A stretch of DNA of 64,000 nucleotides from Pseudacidovorax intermedius (GTDB lineage Bacteria > Pseudomonadota > Gammaproteobacteria > Burkholderiales > Burkholderiaceae_C): NCBI RefSeq assembly GCF_003350475.1, contig NZ_QQAV01000002.1, forward strand, positions 248,001-312,000, read 5' to 3'. Of this stretch, positions 1-7,754 are shown one piece after another (the first letter of the stretch is position 1; the number at the start of each line of letters is the position of its first letter). The translations under genes and the position numbers were made by a program. The notes beneath the pieces were generated by a model. That model was not told the origin of the DNA, did not search any database, and saw nothing but the letters and a program-made list of their open reading frames with translations.

Positions 1-1200
1 CACCGACTGCACGGCGGCGCCGGGCGTCTGCTGCACCTGGTTGACGGTCTTGTTCAGCAGCTTGAGGTAGGTGGCGTCGTCGATGCAGCCGGCGCGGCGC
101 AGCAGCAGGTCGTCGTAGTAGCTGGTGAAGCCTTCGAAGAACCACAGCAGCCGCGTGTAGTTCTCGCGCGTGTAGTCGTAGCGGGCGAACTCCGCCGGCC
201 GCAGGCGCTTGACGTTCCAGGTGTGGAAGTACTCGTGGCTGATCAGGCCCAGCAGCGTGGTGTAGCCCTCGGGTTGCCGCGCGGCGCCCCGGCGCGGCAG
301 GTCGCGGCGGGTGCAGATCAGCGCGGTGCTGTGCCGGTGCTCCAGGCCGCCGTAGCCGTCGTCGGTGGCGTTGAGCATGAAGACATAGCGGTCGTGGGGG
401 GCGGGGTGCTGGGTGGCAGCGCGGGCCTTGGCGGGGCGCTTCGCCTTGGCAGAGGCCGTTGGCCCCTCACCCTGCCTCTCCCCAGGGGGGAGAGGAGGAA
501 GACCGGGGTCGTCCTGATGCCAGAAGCGCATCTGCGTCTCGCAGATGGCGCGGGTGTCGGCGATCAGCTTGTCGCCATCGAAGGAGGGCGGGGCGCCGGC
601 CACCACGAAGCGGTGCGGCACGCCCAGCACGTCGAACTCGGCGCTCCAGAAGGCGCCCATCTCGACCGGGCTGTCGGCCACCTCGTCGTAGTTGGCGGCC
701 TGGTAGGTGCCGAAGCCGCGGCGGTCGGTCTTGAGCGGGCGCAGCGCGGTGGCCAGCTGCCAGGGCGCCTCGCCCTCGGGCAGGGCGGGCGGCACGATCT
801 CGATCTGGCAGGGCGATCCGTCCTGGCCGTCCACGCGCAGGCACAGGCTGGTGCCGTTGAAGAAGCCGCGGGTCCGGTCGAGCCACGCGGTGCGCACCGA
901 GTTGTCGAAGGCGCAGACCTGGTAGCGCAGCGTGAGCGGCTGCCCCGCCTTGGCGGCGATGCGCCAGCTGGCCTTGTCCAACTGCGTCACGGCCACGGCG
1001 CGCCGGCCTTGCGTGGCTCTGGGCGCGCCCTGCAGGTTGCGCGCGAATTCACGCACCAGGTAGCTGCCCGGGATCCACACCGGCAGCGAGACGACCTGGT
1101 CCGCCGCGGGCTCGTCGATGGTGAGGGTGACCTCGTACAGGTGGGCGTTCAGGTCCGCCACCGCGATGCGGTAGCGCAGGCCGGCCGGGGCGCCGGCCAT
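1..1200 (-). CDS. M61 family metallopeptidase (glycyl aminopeptidase-like), 3' end outside window
   Basis: The first 400 residues are visible; the C-terminus, normally a PDZ-like domain, lies beyond position 1. The zinc site HEYFHTWNVKRLRP starts at His322 (HExxH = His322, Glu323, His326) and is preceded by the family's GGLEHR motif. M61 peptidases remove N-terminal residues, often glycine, from peptides. The ATG at 1200-1198 overlaps the dsbC stop as TGATG, so translation is probably coupled. A Pro/Gly/Arg then Ala/Lys-rich stretch at about residues 233-262 has no place in the fold. Part of it (nt 461-495) is an in-frame copy of a palindromic repeat found twice more nearby. Family assignment is firm; the substrate is unknown. 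Confidence 0.9.
   Translation of the reverse strand, partial: MAGAPAGLRYRIAVADLNAHLYEVTLTIDEPAADQVVSLPVWIPGSYLVREFARNLQGAPRATQGRRAVAVTQLDKASWRIAAKAGQPLTLRYQVCAFDNSVRTAWLDRTRGFFNGTSLCLRVDGQDGSPCQIEIVPPALPEGEAPWQLATALRPLKTDRRGFGTYQAANYDEVADSPVEMGAFWSAEFDVLGVPHRFVVAGAPPSFDGDKLIADTRAICETQMRFWHQDDPGLPPLPPGERQGEGPTASAKAKRPAKARAATQHPAPHDRYVFMLNATDDGYGGLEHRHSTALICTRRDLPRRGAARQPEGYTTLLGLISHEYFHTWNVKRLRPAEFARYDYTRENYTRLLWFFEGFTSYYDDLLLRRAGCIDDATYLKLLNKTVNQVQQTPGAAVQSV
461..495. repeat. Palindromic interspersed repeat, copy a (inside M61 gene)
   Basis: Consensus GGCCCYTCACCC, a short spacer, then CTCTCCCC, a loop and GGGGAGAG. This copy sits inside the M61 reading frame and encodes the PPLPPGERQGEGP-like insert. 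It shares its core with the copies at 1919-1953 and 1992-2024. Confidence 0.75.
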
Positions 1201-1901
1201 CAGTTGCTCGTGGCCGAGAGTTGCTGCTCCACCTGCGCGGCCGGCACGGCGCCGGGGGTGCGCGTGCCGTTGGCGAACAGCAGGGTGGGCGTACCCGTGA
1301 TGTTGTACTTGCGGCCGAACTCGACGTTGCGCTTGAGCGCCTGCGTGTCGCATTCGCCCGTGGCGGGCTTTACGCCGTCCATCATCCAGTCGCTCCAGAC
1401 CTTGGCCTTGTCCTTGGAGCACCAGATGTCGCGCGACTTCACGGCCGAATCCGGACCCAGCACCGGGTACAGGAAGAGGTGGATCGTCACGTTGTCCACC
1501 TTGCGCAGCTCGCGCTCGAACTGCTTGCAGTAGCCGCAGTTCGGATCTTCGAAGATGGCCAGCTTGCGCTTGCCGTTGCCGCGCACGATCTTGATGGCGT
1601 CCTGCACCGGCAGCTTGTCGAAGTCGACGGCGGTGAGCTTGTCCACGCGCTCCTCGGTGAGGTTGCGGCGGTTCTTCACGTCGATCAGGTGGCCCTGGAT
1701 CAGGAAGTTGCCCTGCTCGTCGGTGTAGTACAGGTCGAAGCCCTGCCGCACTTCCCACAGGCCGGGCATGGCGGCCTTGCGCACCTCGTCGATCTGCGCG
1801 AGCTGCGGAAAGCTGGCGCCGAGGTTCTTGCGGATCTCGGCTTCGCCGGCATGGGCGGTGGCCAGCGCGGCAGCGAGGAGGAGGGGGGCGAAGTACTTCA
1901 T
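1200..1901 (-). CDS. dsbC: DsbC-type periplasmic thiol:disulfide isomerase
   Basis: A 233-residue protein with a signal peptide (MKYFAPLLLAAALATAHA, cleavage near residue 18), a DsbC dimerisation domain (about 20-85) and a thioredoxin fold carrying the active site FEDPNCGYCKQ (Cys122, Cys125). The cis-Pro loop TGTPT lies near residue 210. It rearranges wrong disulfides in periplasmic proteins and would be kept reduced by DsbD. It sits between the ubiH-type gene and the M61 peptidase in one direction; its stop overlaps the M61 start. The 95-nt gap upstream is almost entirely repeat sequence, and no good Shine-Dalgarno is visible before the ATG. Confidence 0.93.
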   Translation of the reverse strand: MKYFAPLLLAAALATAHAGEAEIRKNLGASFPQLAQIDEVRKAAMPGLWEVRQGFDLYYTDEQGNFLIQGHLIDVKNRRNLTEERVDKLTAVDFDKLPVQDAIKIVRGNGKRKLAIFEDPNCGYCKQFERELRKVDNVTIHLFLYPVLGPDSAVKSRDIWCSKDKAKVWSDWMMDGVKPATGECDTQALKRNVEFGRKYNITGTPTLLFANGTRTPGAVPAAQVEQQLSATSN

Positions 1902-1918
1902 GGTGCGAGGGTGTTGCG

Positions 1919-1953
1919 CCTCTCCCCGCCGGGGAGAGGTCGGGTGAGGGGCC
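1919..1953. repeat. Palindromic interspersed repeat, copy b
   Basis: CCTCTCCCC-GCC-GGGGAGAGG hairpin followed by GGGTGAGGGGCC. It lies between the ubiH-type gene and dsbC, inverted relative to copy c, so the two face each other across about 40 nt as a paired, BIME-like unit. Confidence 0.75.
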
Positions 1954-1991
1954 TGGGCTTGTGCAGCACCAGGAACGATGGGGAGGCCCAA

Positions 1992-2024
1992 GGCCCTCAC
2001 CCCAGCCCTCTCCCGGAGGGAGAA
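1992..2024. repeat. Palindromic interspersed repeat, copy c (forms 3' end of ubiH-type gene)
   Basis: GGCCCTCACCCCAG then CCCTCTCCC-GGA-GGGAGA. On the minus strand it encodes the last residues (SPSPSGRGLG) of the ubiH-type protein and supplies its TGA stop at 1999-1997. Confidence 0.75.
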
Positions 2025-3169
2025 GGAGAAGAAGAAATGCCGGACGCCAGGCCCATCGCATGGCGCGCCACCCAGCCCTTGAGGAAATGGGTGCGGTCGA
2101 AGCCGAGCATGCCCCAGTTGCGCAGCCGCGCCAGCGGCTCGATGCCCTGGGCGAAGAGTTGCTGCAGGCCGTCCGTGGCCAGGCCCATGGCCAGCACGTC
2201 GGCACGGCGGGAGCGCTCGTAGCGGCGCAGCAGGCGGGCGTCGCCCACGCTGCGCCAGTAGTCGCGTTCGCGGATCACGCGGGCCAGTTCGGCCGCGTCG
2301 GCCAGGCCCAGGTTGAGCCCCTGGCCGGCCAGCGGATGCACGGTGTGCGCCGCATCGCCGGCCAGCACCCAGGCACCGCCCTCGGCGAAGCGGCCGGCCC
2401 AGCGGTCGGCCGTGGCGCGCTGCAGCGGCCATGCGGCCCGCTCGCTGGCCAGCGTGAAGCCGCCCAGCGCCTCGTGGCTGGCTTCGCGCAGGCGGGCGCA
2501 GAAGGCGTCGGCGTCCAGCTCCAGCAGCTCGGGCGCGCGCAGTTGGCCCACGGACCACACCAGGGCCAGCTGCCGCCCTTCGGCACCGCCCATGGGCAGC
2601 AGGGCCAGCACCTCGCCCTGGGCACTGAACCACTGGCGCGCCACGCCGCCATGGGGCCGCTCGGCCTCCAGCCGTGCGGCGATGGCGATCTGCGGATAGC
2701 GGGTGACCTCGTACTGCACGCCGAGCGTCTCGCGCGTGAGGCTGGCCTTGCCCTCGCACACCACGGTGAGCGCGGCCTTGACCGGGGCGCTCACCACCTC
2801 GACCTGGGGCGAGAAGCGGACGGCGGCCGCCAGCTGTTCTTCCAGTGCCGGCACGTCGACGATCCAGGCCAGGGCGTCGACCTTCTGCTCGGCGGCGTCG
2901 AAGCGCACCCGGCCGTCCTCGTCGCCGAAGACCTGCATCTCGCGCACCGGCGTGGCCTGCGCCGCGTCGGGCCAGGCCCGCAGCGATTCGAGCAGGCTGC
3001 GCGAGGCCGCGTTGAGCGCATAGGCGCGCACGTCCGGGCGGTCGGGGGAGGGGGTGGATGGGGCCTCGGCCACCAGGGCCACGCGGACCCGTTCTCGGGC
3101 CAGCAGCAACGCCAGCGTGCGGCCGACGATGCCGGCGCCGCGAATGCAAACCTCGGGGGGAAGAGCCAT
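1997..3169 (-). CDS. UbiH/COQ6-family FAD-dependent monooxygenase
   Basis: A 390-residue flavoprotein hydroxylase. The N-terminal Rossmann motif RGAGIVG (Gly11-Gly16) binds FAD, and GDAAHTVHPLAGQGLNLG (from residue 271) is the second FAD signature of the UbiH/UbiF/VisC group. Members hydroxylate the ubiquinone ring; which position this one acts on cannot be told from sequence. Start chosen at the ATG (MALPPEVCIRGAG) directly before the Rossmann strand; the frame stays open upstream but shows no family sequence there. The C-terminal tail SPSPSGRGLG and the stop codon come from a repeat element, so the ancestral C-terminus has probably been replaced or extended. First gene of a likely ubiH-dsbC-M61 operon. 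Confidence 0.88.
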   Translation of the reverse strand: MALPPEVCIRGAGIVGRTLALLLARERVRVALVAEAPSTPSPDRPDVRAYALNAASRSLLESLRAWPDAAQATPVREMQVFGDEDGRVRFDAAEQKVDALAWIVDVPALEEQLAAAVRFSPQVEVVSAPVKAALTVVCEGKASLTRETLGVQYEVTRYPQIAIAARLEAERPHGGVARQWFSAQGEVLALLPMGGAEGRQLALVWSVGQLRAPELLELDADAFCARLREASHEALGGFTLASERAAWPLQRATADRWAGRFAEGGAWVLAGDAAHTVHPLAGQGLNLGLADAAELARVIRERDYWRSVGDARLLRRYERSRRADVLAMGLATDGLQQLFAQGIEPLARLRNWGMLGFDRTHFLKGWVARHAMGLASGISSSPSPSGRGLG

Positions 3170-3329
3170 CGAAACATTGTAGGGAGCGCCCCTGCGCCCC
3201 CGGCGATGGCTCGACAATGCGGCCCGCCGCCGCGGGCGGCCCGCTTTGTGCTCCTCAAGCACGACGCGCGGCGCGACCTGCCGCGCCTTTCCCCATCTGA
3301 CCGTCCAGGCCTCATCGCCCTCTCTTGCC

Positions 3330-4229
3330 GTGACCGCTGCCGCCACCCCCGACCTCTCGCGCTTCGACGTCCAGGCCCGCATCGCGCGGCTGATCGTCTA
3401 CCCCGTCAAGTCCTGCGCCGGGGTCGAGGTGCAGGAGGCCCTGCTCACCGAGACCGGCCTGGAGTTCGACCGCGCCTGGATGCTGGTGGACGAGGCCGGT
3501 CGCTTCGTCAGCCAGCGCGAGCTGCCGCGCATGGCGCTGATCCGGCCGCAGATGAAGCACTACGAGATGATCCTGCGCGCGCCCGGCATGCTGGCGCTGC
3601 ACATCGCCTACGACCGCGTGGAGGAACCGGTGCGGGCCACCATCTGGAAGGACGAGGTGGCGGCCTACGACATGGGCGACGTGGCGGCGCAGTGGTTCAG
3701 CGACTTCCTCTCCGAACCCGACCGGCCGCAGCGGCTGCGCATGGTGCGCTTCGATCCGGAGCACAAGCGCCTGTCCAGCCTCAAGTGGACCGGCGGCGTC
3801 GAGGCGCAGACGCAGTTCTCCGACGGCTATGCGCTGCTGGTCGTGAGCCAGGCGGCGGTGGACGACTTCAACGCCCGTCTTGCTGCGGAGGGCCACGCGG
3901 CCGTGGACGCGATCCGTTTCCGGCCCAATCTCGTGCTGGACAGCATGGAAGCGCACGACGAGGACCGTGTGGCGATGCTGCACATCCCCACCGAGCAGGG
4001 CGAGGTGCAGCTGCAGCCCGTCAAGCCCTGCGTGCGCTGCAGCATCCCCGATGTCGACCCGGCCAATGCGCAGTCGCAGCCCGCCGTTGGCGAGACGCTG
4101 CGCAGCTACCGCGCCGATCCGCGCATGGAGGGTGCCACCACCTTCGGCATGAACCTCATCGTGCGGCAGGGCATCGACCACCTGCTCAAGGTGGGTCAGC
4201 AGGTGGGCGCGGACCTGCGTTTCGACTGA
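3330..4229 (+). CDS. MOSC domain protein (YcbX-like, no ferredoxin domain)
   Basis: 299 residues from a GTG start. An N-terminal MOSC beta-barrel domain (IARLIVYPVKSCAGVEV, about residues 15-120) is followed by a MOSC domain ending in KPCVRCSIPDVDP, whose cysteine near residue 234 corresponds to the cofactor-contacting Cys of molybdenum-cofactor sulfurase C-terminal domains. Relatives act in molybdenum-dependent reduction of N-hydroxylated compounds. E. coli YcbX carries an extra C-terminal 2Fe-2S domain that is absent here. The frame is open upstream to a TTG at 3246, but that stretch does not resemble the family. No strong Shine-Dalgarno is visible. It is divergent from the ubiH-type gene. 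Confidence 0.85.
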   Translation: MTAAATPDLSRFDVQARIARLIVYPVKSCAGVEVQEALLTETGLEFDRAWMLVDEAGRFVSQRELPRMALIRPQMKHYEMILRAPGMLALHIAYDRVEEPVRATIWKDEVAAYDMGDVAAQWFSDFLSEPDRPQRLRMVRFDPEHKRLSSLKWTGGVEAQTQFSDGYALLVVSQAAVDDFNARLAAEGHAAVDAIRFRPNLVLDSMEAHDEDRVAMLHIPTEQGEVQLQPVKPCVRCSIPDVDPANAQSQPAVGETLRSYRADPRMEGATTFGMNLIVRQGIDHLLKVGQQVGADLRFD

Positions 4230-4256
4230 AGTGCAGGCGCGCCATGGCGCCCAGGC

Positions 4257-4655
4257 TCAGATCTCGAAGCTGACGCCCGCGATCAGCAGGATGTTGGCGT
4301 AGGGCGTGCACTCGCCCGTGCGCACGATGGCGCGGGCCTTGGCGCTGCGCTGCTTGAATTCCTCGTGCGAGACGGCCAGCGGCACCATCGGCAGCGCCGT
4401 GGGGTACCAGGCCGGCCGGTCCTGGTCCGCCGGCAGGGCCTCGCAGGCGACCACGGCGCTTTCCACGGTCAGTTCGCTGAGCACCGCGGCCAGCACGTCA
4501 TCCAGCCGCGGCACGCCGCGCGCCACGGCCAGGTCGATGCGGCGTGGCCCGTCGGGAATGGGCAGGCCGGCATCGCCGATGACTAGCATGTCGCCATGAC
4601 CCATGGCGGCGATGACCTGGGAGAGTTCTGCGTGAAGAAGGTGGGTGCGTTTCAT
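4257..4655 (-). CDS. rbsD: D-ribose pyranase
   Basis: 132 residues beginning MKRTHLLHAELSQVIAAMGHGD, the typical RbsD N-terminus with the catalytic His in the ELSxVIAxMGHGD region. It ends NILLIAGVSFEI. The enzyme interconverts beta-pyranose and beta-furanose ribose so ribokinase can act. The ATG overlaps the rbsK stop by 4 nt (ATGA), so the two are translationally coupled. Last gene of the ribose operon. Confidence 0.93.
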   Translation of the reverse strand: MKRTHLLHAELSQVIAAMGHGDMLVIGDAGLPIPDGPRRIDLAVARGVPRLDDVLAAVLSELTVESAVVACEALPADQDRPAWYPTALPMVPLAVSHEEFKQRSAKARAIVRTGECTPYANILLIAGVSFEI

Positions 4656-5611
4656 GGCAGGGCGACCGGTGGCGGCGGAACGGGGCTGGCGAGCACCTCG
4701 TCGCGCGAAGGAATGGAAGGCTGGGCGCCATGCCGGCCGATGCACAGGGCCGCGGCGCGGATGCCCAGCTGGACGGCGGCGTCGAAGGGCTCGCCGCGCG
4801 CCAGCGACACGGCCAGGGCGCCCAGGAAGGTGTCGCCGGCGGCGGTGGTGTCCACCGCCTTCACGCGCAGCGCGGGGTGGTGGCGGCAGCCGTCGGCATC
4901 GGCGGCCACCGCGCCTTCGCTGCCCAGCGTGACGACGACGCGCACCGGGCCGCGGGAGAGCAGGGCGCGTGCGGCCGCGGCCGCTTCGGCGATGCCCGTC
5001 ACGGGCAGGCCGGACAGCATCTGCGCCTCCAGCTCGTTGACCACCAGTGTGTCGATGCGCGGCCAGAAGGCCTCGGGCAGCGCCTGCATCGGCGAGGGAT
5101 TCAGCAGCACCTTGCAGCCGGCCTGTGCCGCGACCTCCATCGCCAGGCCGACCTGGTCCAGCGGCGTCTCGAACTGCAGGATCAGGAAGGCCGCGTCGGC
5201 GAGTTGTGCGCGCAGCACGGCCGGCTCCACCTGCACGGCCGCGTTGGCGCCGGGGATCACGACGATGCGGTTCTGGCCGCTGTCTTCCACCATCACCAGC
5301 GCGACGCCGGTGGGCGTGGCGGGCTCGACGCGCACGCCGTCGGTGTCGATGCCGTCGAGGGCCAGCGCATCGCGCAGGGCGGTGCCATGCGCATCGGCGC
5401 CCACGCAGCCCAGCATGCGCACCGCGCCGCCCTGACGGGCGCAGCCCACGGCCTGGTTGCCGCCCTTGCCGCCGGGCAGGTGGTCGATGGAGCGGCCATG
5501 CAGTGTCTCGCCGGCGGCGGGCGCCTGCGGTACGCGCACCACCACGTCCATGTTGAGGCTGCCGAGCACGACCAGCAGCGGGGCATCGGCGGGGGTGGGA
5601 GAGCGGTTCAC
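4652..5611 (-). CDS. rbsK: Ribokinase
   Basis: 319 residues of the PfkB fold. GSLNMDVVVRV opens the N-terminus, GGKGGNQAVGCARQGG is the ribose-binding signature, and DTTAAGDTFLGAL carries the catalytic Asp (about residue 260) and anion hole. It phosphorylates ribose to ribose-5-phosphate with ATP. Start chosen at the GTG 13 codons downstream of another in-frame GTG (5650); neither has a strong Shine-Dalgarno, so the true start may be the earlier one. It lies between rbsR and rbsD in the ribose operon. Confidence 0.92.
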   Translation of the reverse strand: MNRSPTPADAPLLVVLGSLNMDVVVRVPQAPAAGETLHGRSIDHLPGGKGGNQAVGCARQGGAVRMLGCVGADAHGTALRDALALDGIDTDGVRVEPATPTGVALVMVEDSGQNRIVVIPGANAAVQVEPAVLRAQLADAAFLILQFETPLDQVGLAMEVAAQAGCKVLLNPSPMQALPEAFWPRIDTLVVNELEAQMLSGLPVTGIAEAAAAARALLSRGPVRVVVTLGSEGAVAADADGCRHHPALRVKAVDTTAAGDTFLGALAVSLARGEPFDAAVQLGIRAAALCIGRHGAQPSIPSRDEVLASPVPPPPVALP

Positions 5612-5720
5612 GGCGTCGGACTCGGGCAAGGGAAAAGAGAGGGCACTCACAGGCAAAGACGCGGGCAAGGCGATGGGAGGACGAAGCGGTGGGGCGCGAT
5701 GACGGGCCGCGGTGCAGGCG

Positions 5721-6731
5721 TCACGCCGGCCCGAAGCGCGCGGTCGAGTCGCGCACCCGCAGCTCCGGCTGCAGCAGCACCTTGCGGCCGATCTGCCGCC
5801 GGCCGTCGATGCGCTCCAGCAGCATGTCCACCGCCAGCGCGCCGATGCGGGCCTTGGGCTGCGCCACGGTGGTGAGCGGCGGGCTGGCATAGGCGCTCAG
5901 CTCGATGTCGTCGAAGCCGACCAGCGACATGTCGTCGGGCACGCGCAGCCCGCATTCGTGCGCGGCGCGCAGCGCGCCCATGGCCATCAGGTCGTTGCCG
6001 ACGAACACGGCCGAGGGCCGCTCGGCCGTGCGCAGGATGGCGTGCATGGCCTCGTAGCCGCCCTGCGGCGTGAAGCCGCCGTGCCACAGCAGCGCCGCGC
6101 TCGTCGCGGAGTGGCCGGCCTCGGCCAGCGCCATGCGCCAGCCGTCGATGCGCTGCTCGCTGGGCGCCAGGCCCGCCGGTCCGCCGATGCAGGCGATGCG
6201 CCGGTGGCCCAGCGACAGCAGATGCCGCGTGGCCAGCAGGCCGCCCTGCATGTGGGCCGTCTCGACCAGGTCACAGGCCGGGTCTTCCACCTCGCGGTCC
6301 ACCAGCACGGTGGGCATGCGCAGGCCGGCCAGCAGCGCGGGCAGCGAGGGGTCGCCGCCGCTGGAGACCACGATCAGCCCGTCGATGCGTCGCTGCGCCA
6401 GCACCTGCAGGTACACGCCCTGACGCTGCGCCTCGTCGTCGGTGTTGCACAGCACGAGCGCATAGCCGGCGCCGAAGCAGCGGTCTTCCACCACCCGCAC
6501 GATCTCGGCGAAGTAGGGGTTGGAGCTGTTGGGAATCAGCATGCCCACGGTGCGCGTGCTGTTGCTTTTGAGGCTGCGCGCGACCGCGCTGGGCACGTAG
6601 CCCAGGGCGCGGATGGCGTCTTCCACGCGCGCCCGGCCCTCGGGGCTGACGGCGCGGGTGCCGTTGACCACGTGCGACACGGTGGTCACCGACACACCGG
6701 CACGCAGGGCGACGTCCTTGATGGTGGCCAT
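5721..6731 (-). CDS. rbsR: LacI-family ribose operon repressor
   Basis: 336 residues. The N-terminal LacI helix-turn-helix (MATIKDVALRAGVSVTTVSHVVNGT) and hinge helix (YVPSAVARSLK) precede a periplasmic-binding-protein-like sensor domain (GMLIPNSSNPYFAEIVR onward). It is encoded inside the operon it most likely controls. The best candidate operators are the two tandem CGCAAACGTTTGCG palindromes upstream of rbsB, which would make it autoregulated. Ribose or ribose-5-phosphate is the presumed inducer; this is inferred from context. Confidence 0.9.
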   Translation of the reverse strand: MATIKDVALRAGVSVTTVSHVVNGTRAVSPEGRARVEDAIRALGYVPSAVARSLKSNSTRTVGMLIPNSSNPYFAEIVRVVEDRCFGAGYALVLCNTDDEAQRQGVYLQVLAQRRIDGLIVVSSGGDPSLPALLAGLRMPTVLVDREVEDPACDLVETAHMQGGLLATRHLLSLGHRRIACIGGPAGLAPSEQRIDGWRMALAEAGHSATSAALLWHGGFTPQGGYEAMHAILRTAERPSAVFVGNDLMAMGALRAAHECGLRVPDDMSLVGFDDIELSAYASPPLTTVAQPKARIGALAVDMLLERIDGRRQIGRKVLLQPELRVRDSTARFGPA

Positions 6732-6758
6732 GGCGGCAGTGCGAAGCGGTGGCGCCGG

Positions 6759-7754
6759 TCAGGCCGCGCCGGCGCGCCGCTGGCGCACGGTGTCGATGAT
6801 CACGGCCGCCACGATCACGGCGCCGGTGATGATGCGCTTGGCCGGCTCGCTGGCGCCCACCTGGGCCAGTCCGGCCTCCAGCACCGCGATGATCAGCACG
6901 CCGAAGAAGGTGTTGATGACCGAGCCGCGTCCGCCCATCAGGCTGGTGCCGCCGATGACCACGGCGGCGATCACCTGCAGTTCGATGCCGGCGCCGGCAT
7001 TGGGATCGGCGGCCTCCAGCCGGGCCGACTGCATCAGCCCGCCCAGGCCGGCCAGCAGGCCGGTGACGGCGAACACGGCGATGCGGATCGGCCGCGGGTC
7101 GATGCCCGCCAGGCGCATGGCTTCCTCGTTGGTGCCGATGCCCACTACATGGCGGCCGAACACGGTGCGCGTGAGCACCAGGTGGCCGACGATGACGATG
7201 GCCACGGCCAGCACGAAGGCCGAGGACACGCCGCCGATCCACGGCGCCGCCAGCCCGGCGATGGCATCGCCCACGTACTGCGTGCGCGAATCCGTCACCA
7301 GGTAGGCGCCGCCGCGCACGGCTTCCAGCATGCCCAGCGAGACGATGAAGCTGGGCAGCCGCCAGGCCACCGACACCGCGCCGGTGATGGCGCCGCACAA
7401 GAGGCCCGTGGCCAGCCCCAGCGCGGCGGCGGCTGGCACGGCCAGCTTCCACTGCAGGATGGCGGCGGCCGTGACGGCGGCACTCAGCGCCAGCACCGAG
7501 CCCACCGACAGGTCGATGCCCGCGATGATCAGCACGAAGGTCATGCCCACGGCCATCACCGTCAGCGCTGGCACCTCGTTGGCGATGGTGATGAAGGTCT
7601 CGGCCGTGAAGAAGTACTCGGACAGGCTGCTGAACAGAACGACCATGCCGATCAGCACCGCGGCCAGTCCGAGGTAGGTGCCGAGCTGGCCGCGCAGCGG
7701 CCGGGTCGTGGGCGCCGGCGCGGCGGCAGCGGGAGATTGGGCGGGCGGGTTCAT
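6759..7754 (-). CDS. rbsC: Ribose ABC transporter permease
   Basis: 331 residues, strongly hydrophobic after a roughly 30-residue Pro/Ala-rich cytoplasmic N-terminus. It has the RbsC-type repeats VMAVGMTFVLIIAGIDLSVG and AVVIGGTSLMGGRGS, the latter being the EAA-like loop contacting the ATPase. Members form the inner-membrane channel for ribose. The ATG at 7754 overlaps the rbsA stop by 4 nt. Start chosen at MNPPAQ because upstream in-frame sequence is antisense-like and overlaps rbsA. Confidence 0.93.
   Translation of the reverse strand: MNPPAQSPAAAAPAPTTRPLRGQLGTYLGLAAVLIGMVVLFSSLSEYFFTAETFITIANEVPALTVMAVGMTFVLIIAGIDLSVGSVLALSAAVTAAAILQWKLAVPAAAALGLATGLLCGAITGAVSVAWRLPSFIVSLGMLEAVRGGAYLVTDSRTQYVGDAIAGLAAPWIGGVSSAFVLAVAIVIVGHLVLTRTVFGRHVVGIGTNEEAMRLAGIDPRPIRIAVFAVTGLLAGLGGLMQSARLEAADPNAGAGIELQVIAAVVIGGTSLMGGRGSVINTFFGVLIIAVLEAGLAQVGASEPAKRIITGAVIVAAVIIDTVRQRRAGAA

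Noticed and set aside
1200-3149. 649-codon frame seeming to fuse a ubiH shadow frame with dsbC
   Set aside because: The N-terminal part is a +1 shadow of the ubiH-type gene; dsbC has its own start and signal peptide.
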